Positions 11,720 to 23,000 of a stretch of DNA of 64,000 nucleotides are shown one piece after another; position 1 is the stretch's first letter; every line of letters starts with the position of its first letter. The stretch covers positions 28,026,655 through 28,090,654 of the forward strand of contig CM067065.1 of assembly GCA_033980235.1 (NCBI GenBank), read 5' to 3'. Both the position numbers and the translations under genes were made by a program. The notes beneath the pieces were generated by a model, which made no database searches, was not told where the DNA came from, and saw only the letters and a list, made by a program, of their open reading frames with translations. The stretch is from Diadema setosum (lineage: Eukaryota > Echinodermata > Echinoidea > Diadematoida > Diadematidae).

Positions 11720-13556
11720 ATAATATTAAATGCCTTAATTCATTCTTATGTTTCTCTTCATGACGATTCTTCTCTCATTCCCTAAATAGCCTGGACATGC
11801 TGCGACCAAACAGAAAACAGAAACAAAACAAAACAAACCAAAACAAATCCGAAAAGTGCTACGTAATCACATGCAGGATAATGACGGAAGAAGTCTGTAA
11901 TGGGCATGTGTTGAATAAAAAATGGAAAAGTTTCAAAAGGACGTGGAAGCAGTTGAATGAAAATGACTGAGAAAAAGGGAAGGGATCGAGCTCCAACACA
12001 CAGAGAAAAGAATTGCCAGTGCACTCCCGTTGTACCAAATTCCTCTGGAAAAGTTTTTGTTTGTTTGTTTATGTTTTTTATTCATCGAAATGCCGTCACA
12101 AGCGAACAAAAATAATGCAGTATACAATTATTGTCTGATGAAAACAAACAAATCCTCCGCTTATCATCACATGGTGTTGTTTTATACTCATCAATGAGAA
12201 GCAATGTTCATTTGTAATTCTTTCCAAGATTTTTTTTTTCATTTTACATTTAAGAGACAGAGAGATCGTTAATTTGTTTGTGCTTTTGTGCTTACTTTGA
12301 AAACACATGTTAAAAAAAGTAATGATTAAGAATAGGTTTAAGGTTGCACTTTGATACATTGGCTCTTCCTAAGATTCGTTACTCCGATGTCCAAAGGTTT
12401 GCTATTCCGAAAATAAAAAAAAAAAAGTTTGTAGTTAATCAAGGAGGTTTGTTATGAAAAATTTTCTTATTCCGAAAGTTTTTTAGTCCGAAAAATAAAT
12501 ATTAAGGATCATTATTTTTAGGTCCGTTCTTCTAAAAGTGGAAAGGGCCTGATATTTGTTTAGGTGAAAACGGTTATTAGTAGGTTTTGAAATTTGGAGG
12601 ATTTTATCTGTTAACTTGTTTCTCCACATTTGGATAAGCGAACATGATTTTTCATGTTCCAATTAATAGACCTTTCGATTAACCTTCGGAGATACCTATC
12701 ATTTACCGAATAAAAAATCTTCATAATTATACGAACTCTATCAATTTTCGTATTGACAAACTGTATGAATAACGAGCCTCCGAAATGACGCGCTACAAAA
12801 TTTTTGTTATAACAAACCATATTGTATAATATCGAAGTCACAAACATCCATCAAAGTTATATGGACTTATTGTGTCTTGTTATGACGAAACTTTGCAGTA
12901 TCGAACCTATTATCATTTCTGACTACTGTAATAATACAAATTCTCCTCGGTAACAGTGTGTAACACAAGGAGCAAACATAGAGGGATTTCTTCCCAACGT
13001 ATTCGTTTGCCCTCCTCAGCTAAACTTGGTATTTCTATAACGGAGCACATATCTGTTGTCTTTCTATGTTAATTTTTTGTCATAATTTTAGCTGTGACCA
13101 TGTTCGATATAAGCAAATTTTGCATTGTAGACTTTAGATAACAAATTTAGGACCTGAATCTTCACTTCATGGTCACGAAATTTTGATAAATATATTAGTT
13201 CTCAAGGATGGACTACGTCACTGAGATTACACGTACGTTTGTACGTTCATTTACGAGAGATGGAAACATTGTTTTCTTTGATTCCTCATTATGAGAAGAT
13301 AAACAAGCTTATGTAATTGAGAATTGGTAATATCTATTCAGGATTTTGCAGAGTAGTTTGTTCTCGACATGAAATTCCTGTTTGTTGTGAGTAGAATGCG
13401 TTTCCAACTCAAGAGAGCTGCATCTTGTTTGTTCCGAACGTCCGTGAGTTACATGCGAACCTCCGTGATGAAAACTATGCTATGTTTGTTGGGTTATAGA
13501 GACTGCCTAGATCAGATACATCTTAAAAAGGTATGTTATTATTCGGGAGTGAGGAT
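11720..13556. other. Spacer with TTCCGAAA/GTTACTCCGA repeats, unit A
   Basis: Between 12360 and 12530 short motifs such as TATTCCGAAA and TAGTCCGAAAA recur. No exon beyond the very weak candidate at 12296. Confidence 0.45.
12296..12359 (-). CDS. Very weak candidate signal-peptide exon, gene 1
   Basis: ATG at 12359-12357 opens a short hydrophobic reading (LNLFLIITFFNMCF) ending at CAAA|GTAAGC in phase 1, which is what EGF1 requires. Against it: the unit B copy has one A fewer in a homopolymer, which shifts its frame to phase 0, and no promoter was recognised. Listed only because gene 1 needs such an exon. Confidence 0.15.
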
Positions 13557-13921
13557 TTAAAGGGGAAGGCTAGTAACTGATCAGTGGGAATCAGTGGAAA
13601 TGCTGGGAGATGATTGTTCCAATCCTTATGGGATTCATTCAAGAGTTCATTGTATATCTTTTGTTGTGTGAAAATGATTTGCTTCAGAACGGTCTCATAT
13701 TCAAGTAATGTGCGGATTAATGCTCCGTCACTGACCAGGGACGCTAACCTGGAAGCATTAAACTGCACATTACTTGAATATGAGACCATTCTGAAGCAAA
13801 TCATTTTCACACACCAATAGATATACAATGAACTCTTGAATGAATCCCACAAGGATTGGAACAATCATCTCCCAGCATTTCCACTGATTCCCACTGATCA
13901 GTTACTAGCCTTCCCCTTTAA
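13557..13921. mobile_element. Palindromic TTAA MITE (AGGGGAAGG family), only in unit A
   Basis: A 357 bp long inverted repeat starting AGGGGAAGGCTAGTAAC and ending in its complement, flanked by TTAA on both sides (13557-13560 and 13918-13921). The paralogous site in unit B (37287-37290) is a single TTAA with identical flanks. TTAA duplication points to piggyBac- or Kolobok-type mobilisation. Confidence 0.92.
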
Positions 13922-14396
13922 GTATGGGATAGTGAAATAAGAGGTCAAAATATTGAGCTTCTGTAAAATGCGCGTAAAGTGGAGAAAGTGTTTAGCGGAA
14001 AAGCAATATTTCAACAGAAACGACGAATTTAGTTAAATCATCAGTTGTCTACCATTACGTACAGGTTAAGAGTACAAGCTTAACATTCTGCAAGCACGTA
14101 CACATGTCCCTCAAGATATTTCGTTAGGATTTTGAACTGAATCAAATCTGTGCAAATTATGTTAAATGGTATTCAAGTGTATGTGCAGTACTATTCCTCA
14201 CGGACGTTCGCTGCTCTGGACATGGTAAACTTCCGCGGTGAATAAAAACTTGTTCCTCTGGGAAAATCCTAGTATAATTGGGTTCAAAGCTTGAGTTATA
14301 CTTTTTCAGGTAAGATAAATGATTTGGAGGATTTCCTACTTTTTTAAATTTTGCCTTGTTTTGGTTCAACTGTACATCGTTCAAAATTCTGACCCA

Positions 14397-14400
14397 TATA

Positions 14401-14451
<51 letters not shown>
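14397..14451. repeat. (TA)n microsatellite next to MITE, unit A
   Basis: Paired with a second tract at 14701-14767 on the other side of the MITE; unit B copies at 37768-37818 and 38068-38131. Confidence 0.92.
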
Positions 14452-14454
<3 letters not shown>

Positions 14455-14700
14455 GAGTTTGTTTGCAAAAACCGATAAGTCCATTTTTGAAGATTTTGAA
14501 GTACGGTGTCTGTCATAAAGTACAAAATAATACCCTTCAAATGATATATTGGTCACTACATAAAAAGGTACATTTTTGAAGTTATGGTCAAAAGAAGCAC
14601 AATTTTTCTTATTATTCTCTTTATTTTTCTTGACCTTTCATCGCAAATATCTCCATTTGGCAAATATGAACTTATCGGTTTTTGCGAACAAACTCTTCAT
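14452..14700. mobile_element. Palindromic MITE (family M), unit A copy
   Basis: About 249 bp with GAAGAGTTTGTTTGC and complementary right end, between two (TA)n tracts. Confidence 0.88.
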
Positions 14701-14716
14701 ATATATATATGTATAT

Positions 14717-14750
<34 letters not shown>

Positions 14751-14767
14751 ATATACATATATATATG

Positions 14768-15225
14768 GGTGAGAACTTTGAACGATGTACAATTGCCAAT
14801 TTTCGCACCTTATGACATTCTTTCCCTTAGAACACACCAGGATGATCTAGGAAACCAGATTTTTTCATGTCATCTCAAAGATTGGTAAATTTTCTTTCAG
14901 GAAATATATGGTTTGGTTGACTTTTGCCTGATATTTTTCATTTGACAAGGTCTTAAAGCGTAACAATACGGTAAAAACGCTATTTTCACAATAATTTTTG
15001 TTTTTCAAACTAATGATGTCCATTTTTAAGAGCACGTGGCATCTAATATCTGACCATAAAGATCGTATCCCATTAAACGTTATTGGCGATATTGTTCTGA
15101 GTCATAATCAACTAAGATCTAGCCACACGATAATATGTTTGTTTTGAGTTTCTGTCCATCCTTTGTCAAATAGGAACCGAAATTGTATTTTTTTTTTCTG
15201 GATCGCACGCACGCACACACGTACG

Positions 15226-15259
<34 letters not shown>

Positions 15260-15262
15260 GAC

Positions 15263-15296
<34 letters not shown>

Positions 15297-15653
15297 TGAG
15301 ACACAGAAAATCAGTTAAATCAAATGAGTCCATCGAGCTTCACCGGATACTCATAATATCTCCTCACGCATGCATTATTCTTCTGACTGTATCATTATAC
15401 AGCATATTATAGACAACAATAAATAACATGGTGCTCTTCGTAAATCAAGGCATTGAATATAGCGCGTATTACTTTTCTCATAAGTTGTTGAATTCAATGA
15501 TACTTTTTTGCAATGTGTCCAATCCCTTGCTGTAGCTTTCAAGCCTATAATGATTATGATACTTGATTGTTGAAAATAGCATTGCAAATACAGATAAGAT
15601 TGTGAGGTAATGTGGTTTCATCTCTCCCCGGGAAAAAAAAAAAATATTCATTT
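14768..15653. other. Spacer, unit A
   Basis: Nothing coding. Near 15048 it lacks about 311 bp present in unit B (38422-38732). Confidence 0.5.
15205..15297. repeat. (CA)n, (GA)n, (CAGA)n compound microsatellite, unit A
   Basis: Unit B copy at 38881-38980. Confidence 0.9.
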
Positions 15654-15893
15654 GAAGAGTTTGTTTGCAAAAACCGATAAGTCCATATTTGCCAAATGGA
15701 GATATTTGCGATTAAAGGTCAAGAAAAATAAAGAGAATAATAAGAAAAAAATGTGCTTCTTTTGACTATAACTTCAAAAACGTACCTATATATGTAGTGA
15801 CCAATATATCATTTAAAAGGTGTTATTTTCTACTTTATGACAGAGAGCGTACTTCAAAATCTTTTTATGGGTTTTTGCAAACAAACTTTTCAT
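15654..15893. mobile_element. Palindromic MITE (family M), unit A copy, reversed
   Basis: About 240 bp in inverted internal orientation, with a short internal deletion near the right end. Not flanked by (TA)n. Confidence 0.85.
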
Positions 15894-16599
15894 TTGTTAA
15901 TTGATGTTAGGTGTACATTACTTACATCCTTCTCACATGATGTAACACAAAGTCAACTGAACATATAACATTAATTTAATCTAACATTTGAAACTGGTAA
16001 GATGTTAATTCCTGTAAACGAAGAAGAAGAATAAGAAGAATCACGTGCTATACATGCCGTTCAAAAAATAAATTAAGCAACACTAGATATAACAGAAATA
16101 CATAAGGTCACCATGATGAGCAAAATAATGTCTTCTAGGATAATGTCTTCGAAAGTAATATAAAATCATTTTATAATGAAGAATTTCAGCTATAATATTT
16201 AATAGTAAAAGTGAATTATACCAAACGGAGCATTTTATTTTGTTAAACAATATTGAGGTCTTCGAGTTGCGCGTGGAAAAGTGAATTAGTGTTACATAAT
16301 AATAGAACACATTCCAATCCTTACAACGGAATTGCACTTTGAATATTAATATATTGCATATAATATCTTGAAATTAATAAGCTATTATATTCAGAATATG
16401 TCACATAATATTACGACGAGCAAGATCTTTTTCCTACAGTCTGAGAATCATGTACCGCAATTTCGGCACAAACAAAGACACATCATTATTTTATTATTAG
16501 AACAGAGATACAAGTAAGGAACGAATCGTGTTATCGAATCGTGAATATATATATATATTCCCATAAAAATCAAACAATCACAGGAAGCAGAAATGGCAG
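15894..16599. other. AT-rich spacer, unit A
   Basis: Nothing recognised. Confidence 0.5.
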
Positions 16600-17220
16600 C
16601 AGCGCAACAGCGCCAGTGCATCACTGCATTACTATCTGTCCAACATCGCTCGCATTAGACCATTCATTTACAAGAAAGTATGTGAGGATGCCGTCAGAGC
16701 CATCTGTGCATCCAGACTGGATTACGCCAACTCGCTGCTTTATGGCATCAATTCCCAGCAGGTCCAGCGCCTTCAGAGGGTACAGAATCGTGCCGCAAAA
16801 CTCATCTTCATGTGCCGTAGGCGTGATCATGTCACCCCCTTGCTGAAGCAGCTACATTGGCTACCAGTCGCACAGCGCATTGCTTTCAAGATCTTGACAA
16901 TTGTATACAAGTGTCTTCAAGGGAAAGCTCCTACTTATCTTAGATCTCTGATCACCCCATACTGTTCTGCTCGCCCTGGACTATGTTCAAGTACCCAAAA
17001 CAATCAGTAGAGCGGGGGACAATGCTTTTGTGACGGCTGCACCGCGATTGTGGAATGATCTACCTCGGTGCGTCCGCATTTCCCCATCCCTTGATGTCTT
17101 CAAGAAGAATCTTAAGACTTTCCTTTTTGATGCCAATCTGTAACTGAATGTTGTAAAGTGCTGTGAAACCAGTCATTGACTGGGTAAGGGCGCTTTATAA
17201 ATGATCTGATTGTATTGTAT
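16600..17220 (+). mobile_element. 5'-truncated non-LTR retrotransposon (CR1/L2/jockey-like), unit A
   Basis: Reading NIARIRPFIYKKV, RLDYANSLLYGI, RVQNRAAKLIF and LHWLPVAQRIAFK gives the conserved C-terminal part of LINE reverse transcriptases. A 23 bp deletion near 16992 (relative to unit B) breaks the frame. The 3' end, GGGCGCTTTATAAATG followed by TGTATTGTAT repeats, is a typical LINE tail. The 5' end is missing, so this is a dead copy. Confidence 0.8.
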
Positions 17221-17222
17221 GG

Positions 17223-17253
17223 TGTATATATATATAATATATATTATATAATT

Positions 17254-17314
<61 letters not shown>
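17223..17314. repeat. (TA)n tract at LINE 3' end, unit A
   Basis: Follows the TGTATTGTAT tail of the LINE; unit B copy at 40934-41045. Confidence 0.9.
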
Positions 17315-17316
<2 letters not shown>

Positions 17317-17654
17317 AATATAGAATGTGTGTATATTAACACGTCATACCAGCGCCGTGCATAAAAAAAAAAAATGATATTACATACATAACACATTTCA
17401 GTGAATCGATAACTCACAATCGACTATAGTAGCACTAGAAATCGCTGTCTAATGTTAATAACATTTATTTCTTTGTTTCTTTGCGGTTTGGTTCTTTTAA
17501 AATGTATTCTACATCCCTATTAATAGGAGGTCCTTTCGATTTTATAGCGTTGCTCTTTTGGAAGGTCTCTCCACTCCGTCCCTGGAGGTGCCATTATGAA
17601 ACATAATTGGGTATGGGGCAATAAGGCCAGAACGTATCGATCAAACATGACATC

Positions 17655-17727
17655 ATCGGACAGGCTTCGTACTCGGGACCTCCTGTCTACAATTCCGAGT
17701 CTTCAGTATACCACAGTGCTCGTCTCC
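17655..17727 (-). repeat. tRNA-like (possibly tRNA-Thr-derived SINE) relic, unit A
   Basis: The minus strand reads AGCACTGTGGTATACTGA, then CGGAATTGTAGACAGG, then GAGGTCCCGAGTACGAAG. This resembles the D-arm, anticodon arm (loop with TGT) and T-arm of a tRNA, but the GTTCGA core is degraded to GTACGA and no clean acceptor stem is seen. Confidence 0.3.
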
Positions 17728-18418
17728 ACATTTTACACCATTTCATTCGGCAGTTTAACCAGTTTGTACATCTTCACCGGTCTGTATGACACACTTTCCT
17801 ATGCGTGTGAGAAGGGAAAAAAAAACAAGCAAACAATGGTATGTAAAATGGGATGGATATGTGCAAACATGAAGTATAAGTTACACCAAGTCTTGATTCC
17901 TCTCTATGTTTTCAGAAAAAAATAAGAAAGACAAAGGGGACATGTTTGATGGCGTTATCGAGTAAATGGGGAAAAAAAAGCTTCAAGGATGTGTGTACAT
18001 GTGTATGTGTGTGTGTATGCTTTGTCCTAAATCTGAGGGACTGTATTGATTTGAATTATTCAAAAGAATGCATGTAATACAGTCGCAAAAACAATTACAA
18101 TCAATCCTCGTTTTCATCAAATGCAAACCCGATGAATAATAGATTTCGCCATCTATAGCTCGAATACCTCTTTTTTTTGACATTTTACAGAACAACTGGA
18201 ACTCATACTTTTTAAAACAAGCAGGTGCATTTGAACGCTGATTTCTATCTTCTTCCATGAGACATACTTCATGAATTGCGTATACTCTTTAAAAACTATT
18301 ATAAAAGTATTTCTTTCATGAAGAACTCATCGTTCTCAAGAATTTCATACTAAACTTGTTTTTATTTAAGATATTTTTCCCTGAAAATTAAAAAGAAAAA
18401 GAAAAAAAGGATTTATGT

Positions 18419-18424
18419 TTTATT
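18419..18424 (-). terminator. Candidate polyadenylation signal AATAAA, gene 2
   Basis: AATAAA on the minus strand 22 bases beyond the TGA of gene 2. It would give a very short 3' UTR. The equivalent in unit B is TATAAA, so conservation is imperfect. Confidence 0.3.
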
Positions 18425-18445
18425 GCTTAAATAATGCAAATCATC

Positions 18446-18621
18446 TCAGCTTAATTGTGACCTTACTTTTTTCCTCGGGACGGCAAACGCGAGAAGGAAG
18501 CAAAACTTCAACTCGCGCGCAATCAGCGGAGCTGACGTGGAGGCACCATACACGGCCAGAACGACGCCAAAGAGAACTCCGTAATTAAAAGGCGAGGTTA
18601 ACATGTTGTATATTCTTGTTG
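18446..18621 (-). CDS. Terminal exon: membrane segment and basic tail, gene 2
   Basis: A 176 bp exon read from a pyrimidine-rich acceptor (TTCCAAAATCAG, phase 1) to TGA at 18446-18448. After the junction Pro it encodes ATRIYNMLTSPFNY, a hydrophobic stretch (GVLFGVVLAVYGAS...), a second shorter hydrophobic patch (CFLLAFAV) and a basic end, PRKKVRSQLS. The best reading is a transmembrane or GPI-type C-terminus. Compared with 42176-42351 there are three base differences, all synonymous, including one after the internal GTAAGG; this argues against that site being a donor. An AATAAA lies 22 bases past the stop. Alternative: a signal-peptide first exon from the internal Met, but its donor would be phase 0. 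Confidence 0.68.
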
Positions 18622-19218
18622 CTGATTTTGGAACAAAAAATGGAGGAAGTTTAAATATTACGATGTACATGCACTTACATATTATAGCAGATTTCTGACA
18701 AAGTTTGTAGTCACTTAACTGTCATAGGACAAACAAATTTTAATAAAGATCGGAAAGAAAACACAGAGAGTCACCCGGACATTACAAACAAAAACAAACA
18801 AACAAGCAAACAATGAAACTGAGAACAAAAACACACACAACAACGGACAAACACAAAAAACTGGAAACTACATCATGTATGACTGAAATTACGAACACTG
18901 GATCAATCCACGGTTTTTTTTAATGTACTTTCGAAATGTTATAAAGAAGCATATTACAAAACAGAAACAACCACAAAACAAATCAAATGCCAAAATAGAT
19001 ATTCCACAACAGATCTAATCAGCATTGATTTAACTTCTGGAAAAAAAAAAAGGTTTACCATCTATCATATTTAGATTAGTTTCCCGACAGCTCTTTATAT
19101 CTTTGTTTCTTTGCAAACTATTTGAAGTAACTTCGTTATTTGAATGTAAGATGGCTTTTGATACCAATGATATTCTTCCAACATTGTGAAAAGAAATCAA
19201 ACTTTTCTGATTTGCTTT

Positions 19219-19246
19219 TATGTGTGTGTGTGTGTGTGTATGTGTT
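19219..19246. repeat. (GT)n microsatellite, unit A
   Basis: Longer in unit B at 42949-42979. Confidence 0.85.
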
Positions 19247-20134
19247 TGGTTCTTTTTTGTGATCTTGTCTTTAATACCATGTAAACTGGTAGTTGTTACT
19301 TCCATGAGAAATGATGAATATGCGTGTGATGAAAAATATTGGAATTTTCACTTCTTGTTTTGCCGATTCCTTGGTGAAAAATTCGTGAGAGGAAATCGAG
19401 ATTAGGAGATTATTTTACTCAATGGAAAACGTTCAGTTTCATAAAGAAAAATGGGTTTGAAATCATAGAGCACTTTCATTTAACTTCCGAGATTTATTGA
19501 TCATAATTATGTCAAGTGAAGTTCTGATGTGAAAAATTAGTTGATATATCTAAAATGTCGACATTATTGAACACTAAATTCTAGCAAAGTGCACCCGGCT
19601 TGCAGCCGAAATCGTGTTATTATTGTTATGTAATCCGTGTTGTCAAATGGAATATGAATTCTCTGTTTCGTGTTATATTTCAAAGACGATGTATTGTGTA
19701 TTGTTTTTTCTTTGCACTTTGGAAGGGGATAATTTTAGAAGAGGATAATTTACCCGGATGATACTGTCGGTTTGTTTTGCCATTTAAATATATCGTTTAT
19801 TTCATTCTTGCATTTGAACTGATTGTCGATATCCCTCTTTTGTTTTTGTTTTCGTAACACCAAGCTCTGCAAAATAATATTTACGACCCTTCTTTTTCTT
19901 TCTTTAATTATGATAAAAACATCAAAGGATTGGTAAATTTTGTCTCAGAAGGGTACTATTGATAATTATTCATCATTACTATTTTGAAGAAACGATAAGG
20001 AACTCTTTTTGAAATATGAAAGAGCATACTATTCTAATAGGGATTTAAAGATTATTCGAGAAACTGAGAATCAGTTTCAAATTTATATAGTAGCGCAGAT
20101 AATCTTAAAATTTGTGCAAGAAAAAACAAAAACA

Positions 20135-20180
20135 GTTATCATTATTATCATTATTATCATCATCATCATCATCACCATCA
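20135..20180. repeat. (ATT/ATC)n microsatellite, unit A
   Basis: Unit B copy at 43873-43920. Confidence 0.85.
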
Positions 20181-20672
20181 AAATCATTACAAAACAGTAA
20201 CTGGCTTACATAAAGGATAATATATTTTGTTCTATCTCACAAAACAATGAGAACGAGCAGCAGGGGTTATGATAACACTATACAAGTAACCATCAAGCTA
20301 ATCTAATTTCCTTGTATTCAATTGGTAAAGTTAATTGTTATTAGCCGATTTCGACTCAAATTGTAAACGTCATTACTGCTGAAGTATATTTTACGTTGAC
20401 CTAACGTTGAAGTACACATCTCTTCAAAAGCTCTGAACAATATTTCCTTAGAGAAAAAAGATATATGGACAAAAAAAAATCGTAAAAGAAAAGAAAACAT
20501 GCAAACAGACAGTATTCCAAAAGAAGATAGGACTAAAACTAAAAGTCCTTTCTTATTATTGCCTTCTCATGCCAGCTTTTACTTTCTTTCCTTTTCATCA
20601 TACTCATAGCCGTCTTCTCATAAGTTATAAACATTTGGAAGAGGTAATAATTTCCTATTAGAGACAACTTAC

Positions 20673-20828
20673 GTGTACACGTTTTATCATCTTCATCTAG
20701 TTGGAATCCATTATCACAGCTGCACTGGTAGCCTTCGCCATCCTCCTCACAAGCCCCATGCTCCGCATCGCAAGGAAAATCGTCTCCCGTAAGAAAGCAT
20801 GGGTCTGACGTCATGAGGATAGAACTTT
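20673..20828 (-). CDS. EGF-like domain exon (EGF2), gene 2
   Basis: A 156 bp phase 1-1 exon encoding a second, distinct EGF module. Six cysteines occur in the contexts DPC, FPC, GAC, YQC, SC and KTC, with many acidic residues between them. Acceptor ATCCAG, donor ACAC|GTAAGT. It differs from the unit B copy at several residues (Phe/Leu after the first cysteine, His/Arg before GAC), more than EGF1 does. It is membrane-proximal, after the lectin stalk and before the membrane exon. Confidence 0.85.
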
Positions 20829-22432
20829 CTGGATTAAATAATCACAAACAAGCAGACATAGCTTACCGTTCAATTGGAGCAATATCGTAAATGGCACCGC
20901 ATTGCTCGGTTTCAAAATAAAATTGTCATTTCATGGAAAGCAAATAGCAAATGAAGGAAAAGTAGGCGTAAGGCTAAGTTCCTTGGAAGTGTAATTTATG
21001 TGTAAGAGGCGATCGTTAACGACAGTTAACGATCGCCCCGTTGCTGTACAGGCATGCTAATTTGGAAACATTAACTACACATTACTTGAAGACCATCCTG
21101 AAGCACATAATTTTCACACAACAATAGATATGTACTCTTAGATGAATCCCACAAGGATTGGAACAATCATTCCCCAGCATTCAAACTGTTCAGTTACTAG
21201 CCATCCCCTTAAAATGGGGAGGTAGTTTATCATTTCTGGTGCTTTCATCGCAACTTTCTGGCGCCACTTCCTGCACAAACAAACACATAAACAAAGAAGA
21301 ACAAACAAAAATATATAAAGAGGCTTCACCTGCACTTCCTCTATATAAAACTTGCAGGTTTCATCGGGTAAGAACAAAAAAAGTGCCCGACGCACTTGTA
21401 GGTCCTACAAACAAGTTCCGGGTTATAAAGGGAAAAGAGGGGAGGGGTTGCCCCCAATGGTTACACACCATATGAATTCCTATGTATTAGAGAATGTACT
21501 AGAAAATAGTTTGCGTCGGTGCAGTTGATGCTTTAAATAATCAGCTACACACTTCACAGAGATGGAATCAGTTCTGAAGATGAGTTTGCTGCATTTTTTT
21601 TTTCAGAAACCAGAAATGGAAAGCGGGGAAATAATGACATTCTTTAAAGATATAAAGTTGGGATACATTTCTCACTTTGTTTCGTTTTTATTTGTCTACT
21701 TTTTATTGGGCAAAAGGGACGTCAACATTATTTTGCTACGGATAAAATCTTATTAGTTGAGATCAAAGAAATGTATATTTCTATTCGTAGACTTTGGCAT
21801 TACACAACGTAATCATAACCATTGCAGGGATGCACACAGGTAAGCCAAAGAAACAACCATGCTTTGTTTGTTTTTTCCTAAGTTTCTCAAATCTACAAGA
21901 AATCGCTACAGATTTAGAAATCAAGTAGCATTACAACTTTCAATTCTGTTCGATCCCTTTGAATCATTTTGACAATTTTGTTAGTCCCGTCCTGAAACGA
22001 CATAATTTTTTTATACCGAACGCTGCACCAATGGTATAGCAGCACCGCACGGTGCAGAAAATGTTAGCTCCGAAGAAGCCTATACGCCTCTACTAGAAGT
22101 GAAAAAACAAACAAACAAAAAGAAACACTGTATGGGTGTCCGTTTTGTTCCATTTCTTCTCAATCCCTTTTATTTCATTTCAATTTGTCCCTTTTATATT
22201 CTCACTACAATGCAAAGACGACCAAGCATGACAAAAGGGAGGCCATTAAGTTAATAACTTCAAAGTAGATATTTCGAATGTACTAAAAATACTATATTAC
22301 ATAAAATTGTAGCATTTCAATTCTTTTCCTGGAGTCGACTCCCATATGGCCTTTCGAAATGTCCACCCAGTATTACACCAAACAACACGTGTTCCTGCAA
22401 CCAAAAGACATTGTTTGTATGCCAGCACATAC
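20829..22432. other. Intron between lectin stalk and EGF2, gene 2
   Basis: Carries the half MITE at 21048. At about 21656 it lacks the ~1,975 bp that in unit B (46351-48325) hold the extra lectin exons. Confidence 0.7.
21048..21210. mobile_element. Degenerate half of the AGGGGAAGG MITE, unit A
   Basis: Shares the segment from GCTAAYYTGGAAACATTA through TTGGAACAATCAT to CAGTTACTAGCC with one arm of 13557-13921; the other arm is missing. Confidence 0.65.
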
Positions 22433-22756
22433 CGTTGCCCGTGGTCGATCCCATCTGGGCTGTTGTGGATGTTGCATCTGTGGTAGTCGGCTGAAATTCC
22501 GTCGTCCTTACTTGGGTTGTTGTGGCTGTGGTTGATGCTGTTGTCGTCGATTGTAACTCTGTTGTACCGCTCTGTGTCGTCTCCATTTGCGGCATGATTA
22601 ACTCGCAGACTGAGATGAATTGATAGCTGCAGATAGTATCTGCCCAGCGGTTGGAATAGACATCGCCCCTGATCATACGCAGACATACCAGGTCGGATCC
22701 ACTTGGGATGACCGTCGGGTTTGGCCGGTCAAATCCGACAGTCTCATTAAACCAGT
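22433..22756 (-). CDS. C-type lectin domain, C-terminal exon plus Thr-rich stalk, gene 2
   Basis: A 324 bp exon. About 54 residues complete the lectin domain (LVCLRM, TICSYQ and SVCEL supply the last three conserved cysteines), then about 50 residues form a Thr/Ser-rich stalk with few charged residues, typical of an O-glycosylated spacer. The usual WND motif reads WAD and the EPN position reads RPN, so classical calcium-dependent sugar binding is uncertain. Acceptor TTATTTAG, donor AACG|GTATGT, phase 1 at both ends. The sequon NET lies just after the junction. Confidence 0.88.
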
Positions 22757-22886
22757 CTAAATAACGTAGATAAAATGATAAACGAAAATTACTTGCAGTG
22801 TAATCTATGCAAATATTGTTAGATATCATACAGATAAAAAGACGCCGTCATAATTATGCATATCACCATCTGAATAATAACAATAG

Positions 22887-22888
<2 letters not shown>

Positions 22889-22934
<46 letters not shown>
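22889..22934. repeat. (ATA)n microsatellite, unit A
   Basis: Interrupted copy in unit B at 49568-49630; nearly lost in unit C. Confidence 0.85.
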
Positions 22935-23000
22935 TATCAATCGACAATAAAGAATAAGTATACATATACTTGTATAGGTTATAAGGTAGTATAATAATAT

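Larger units (their letters stand above)
17315..18445. other. Downstream of gene 2 stop
   Basis: Holds the tRNA-like relic. The 91-codon minus frame at 17983 is not preserved in reading frame in unit B. Confidence 0.5.
18622..20672. other. Intron between EGF2 and membrane exon, gene 2
   Basis: AT-rich with (GT)n and (ATT)n tracts and A-rich stretches near 18780-18860. No further exon seen. Confidence 0.5.

Noticed and set aside
13523..13864. Mirror-image frames on both strands starting MFQSLWDSF
   Set aside because: They are the two arms of the palindromic TTAA MITE.
17983..18258. 91-codon minus-strand frame downstream of the membrane exon as an extra tail exon
   Set aside because: Indels between units A and B break the frame, and the membrane exon already ends in a conserved TGA.
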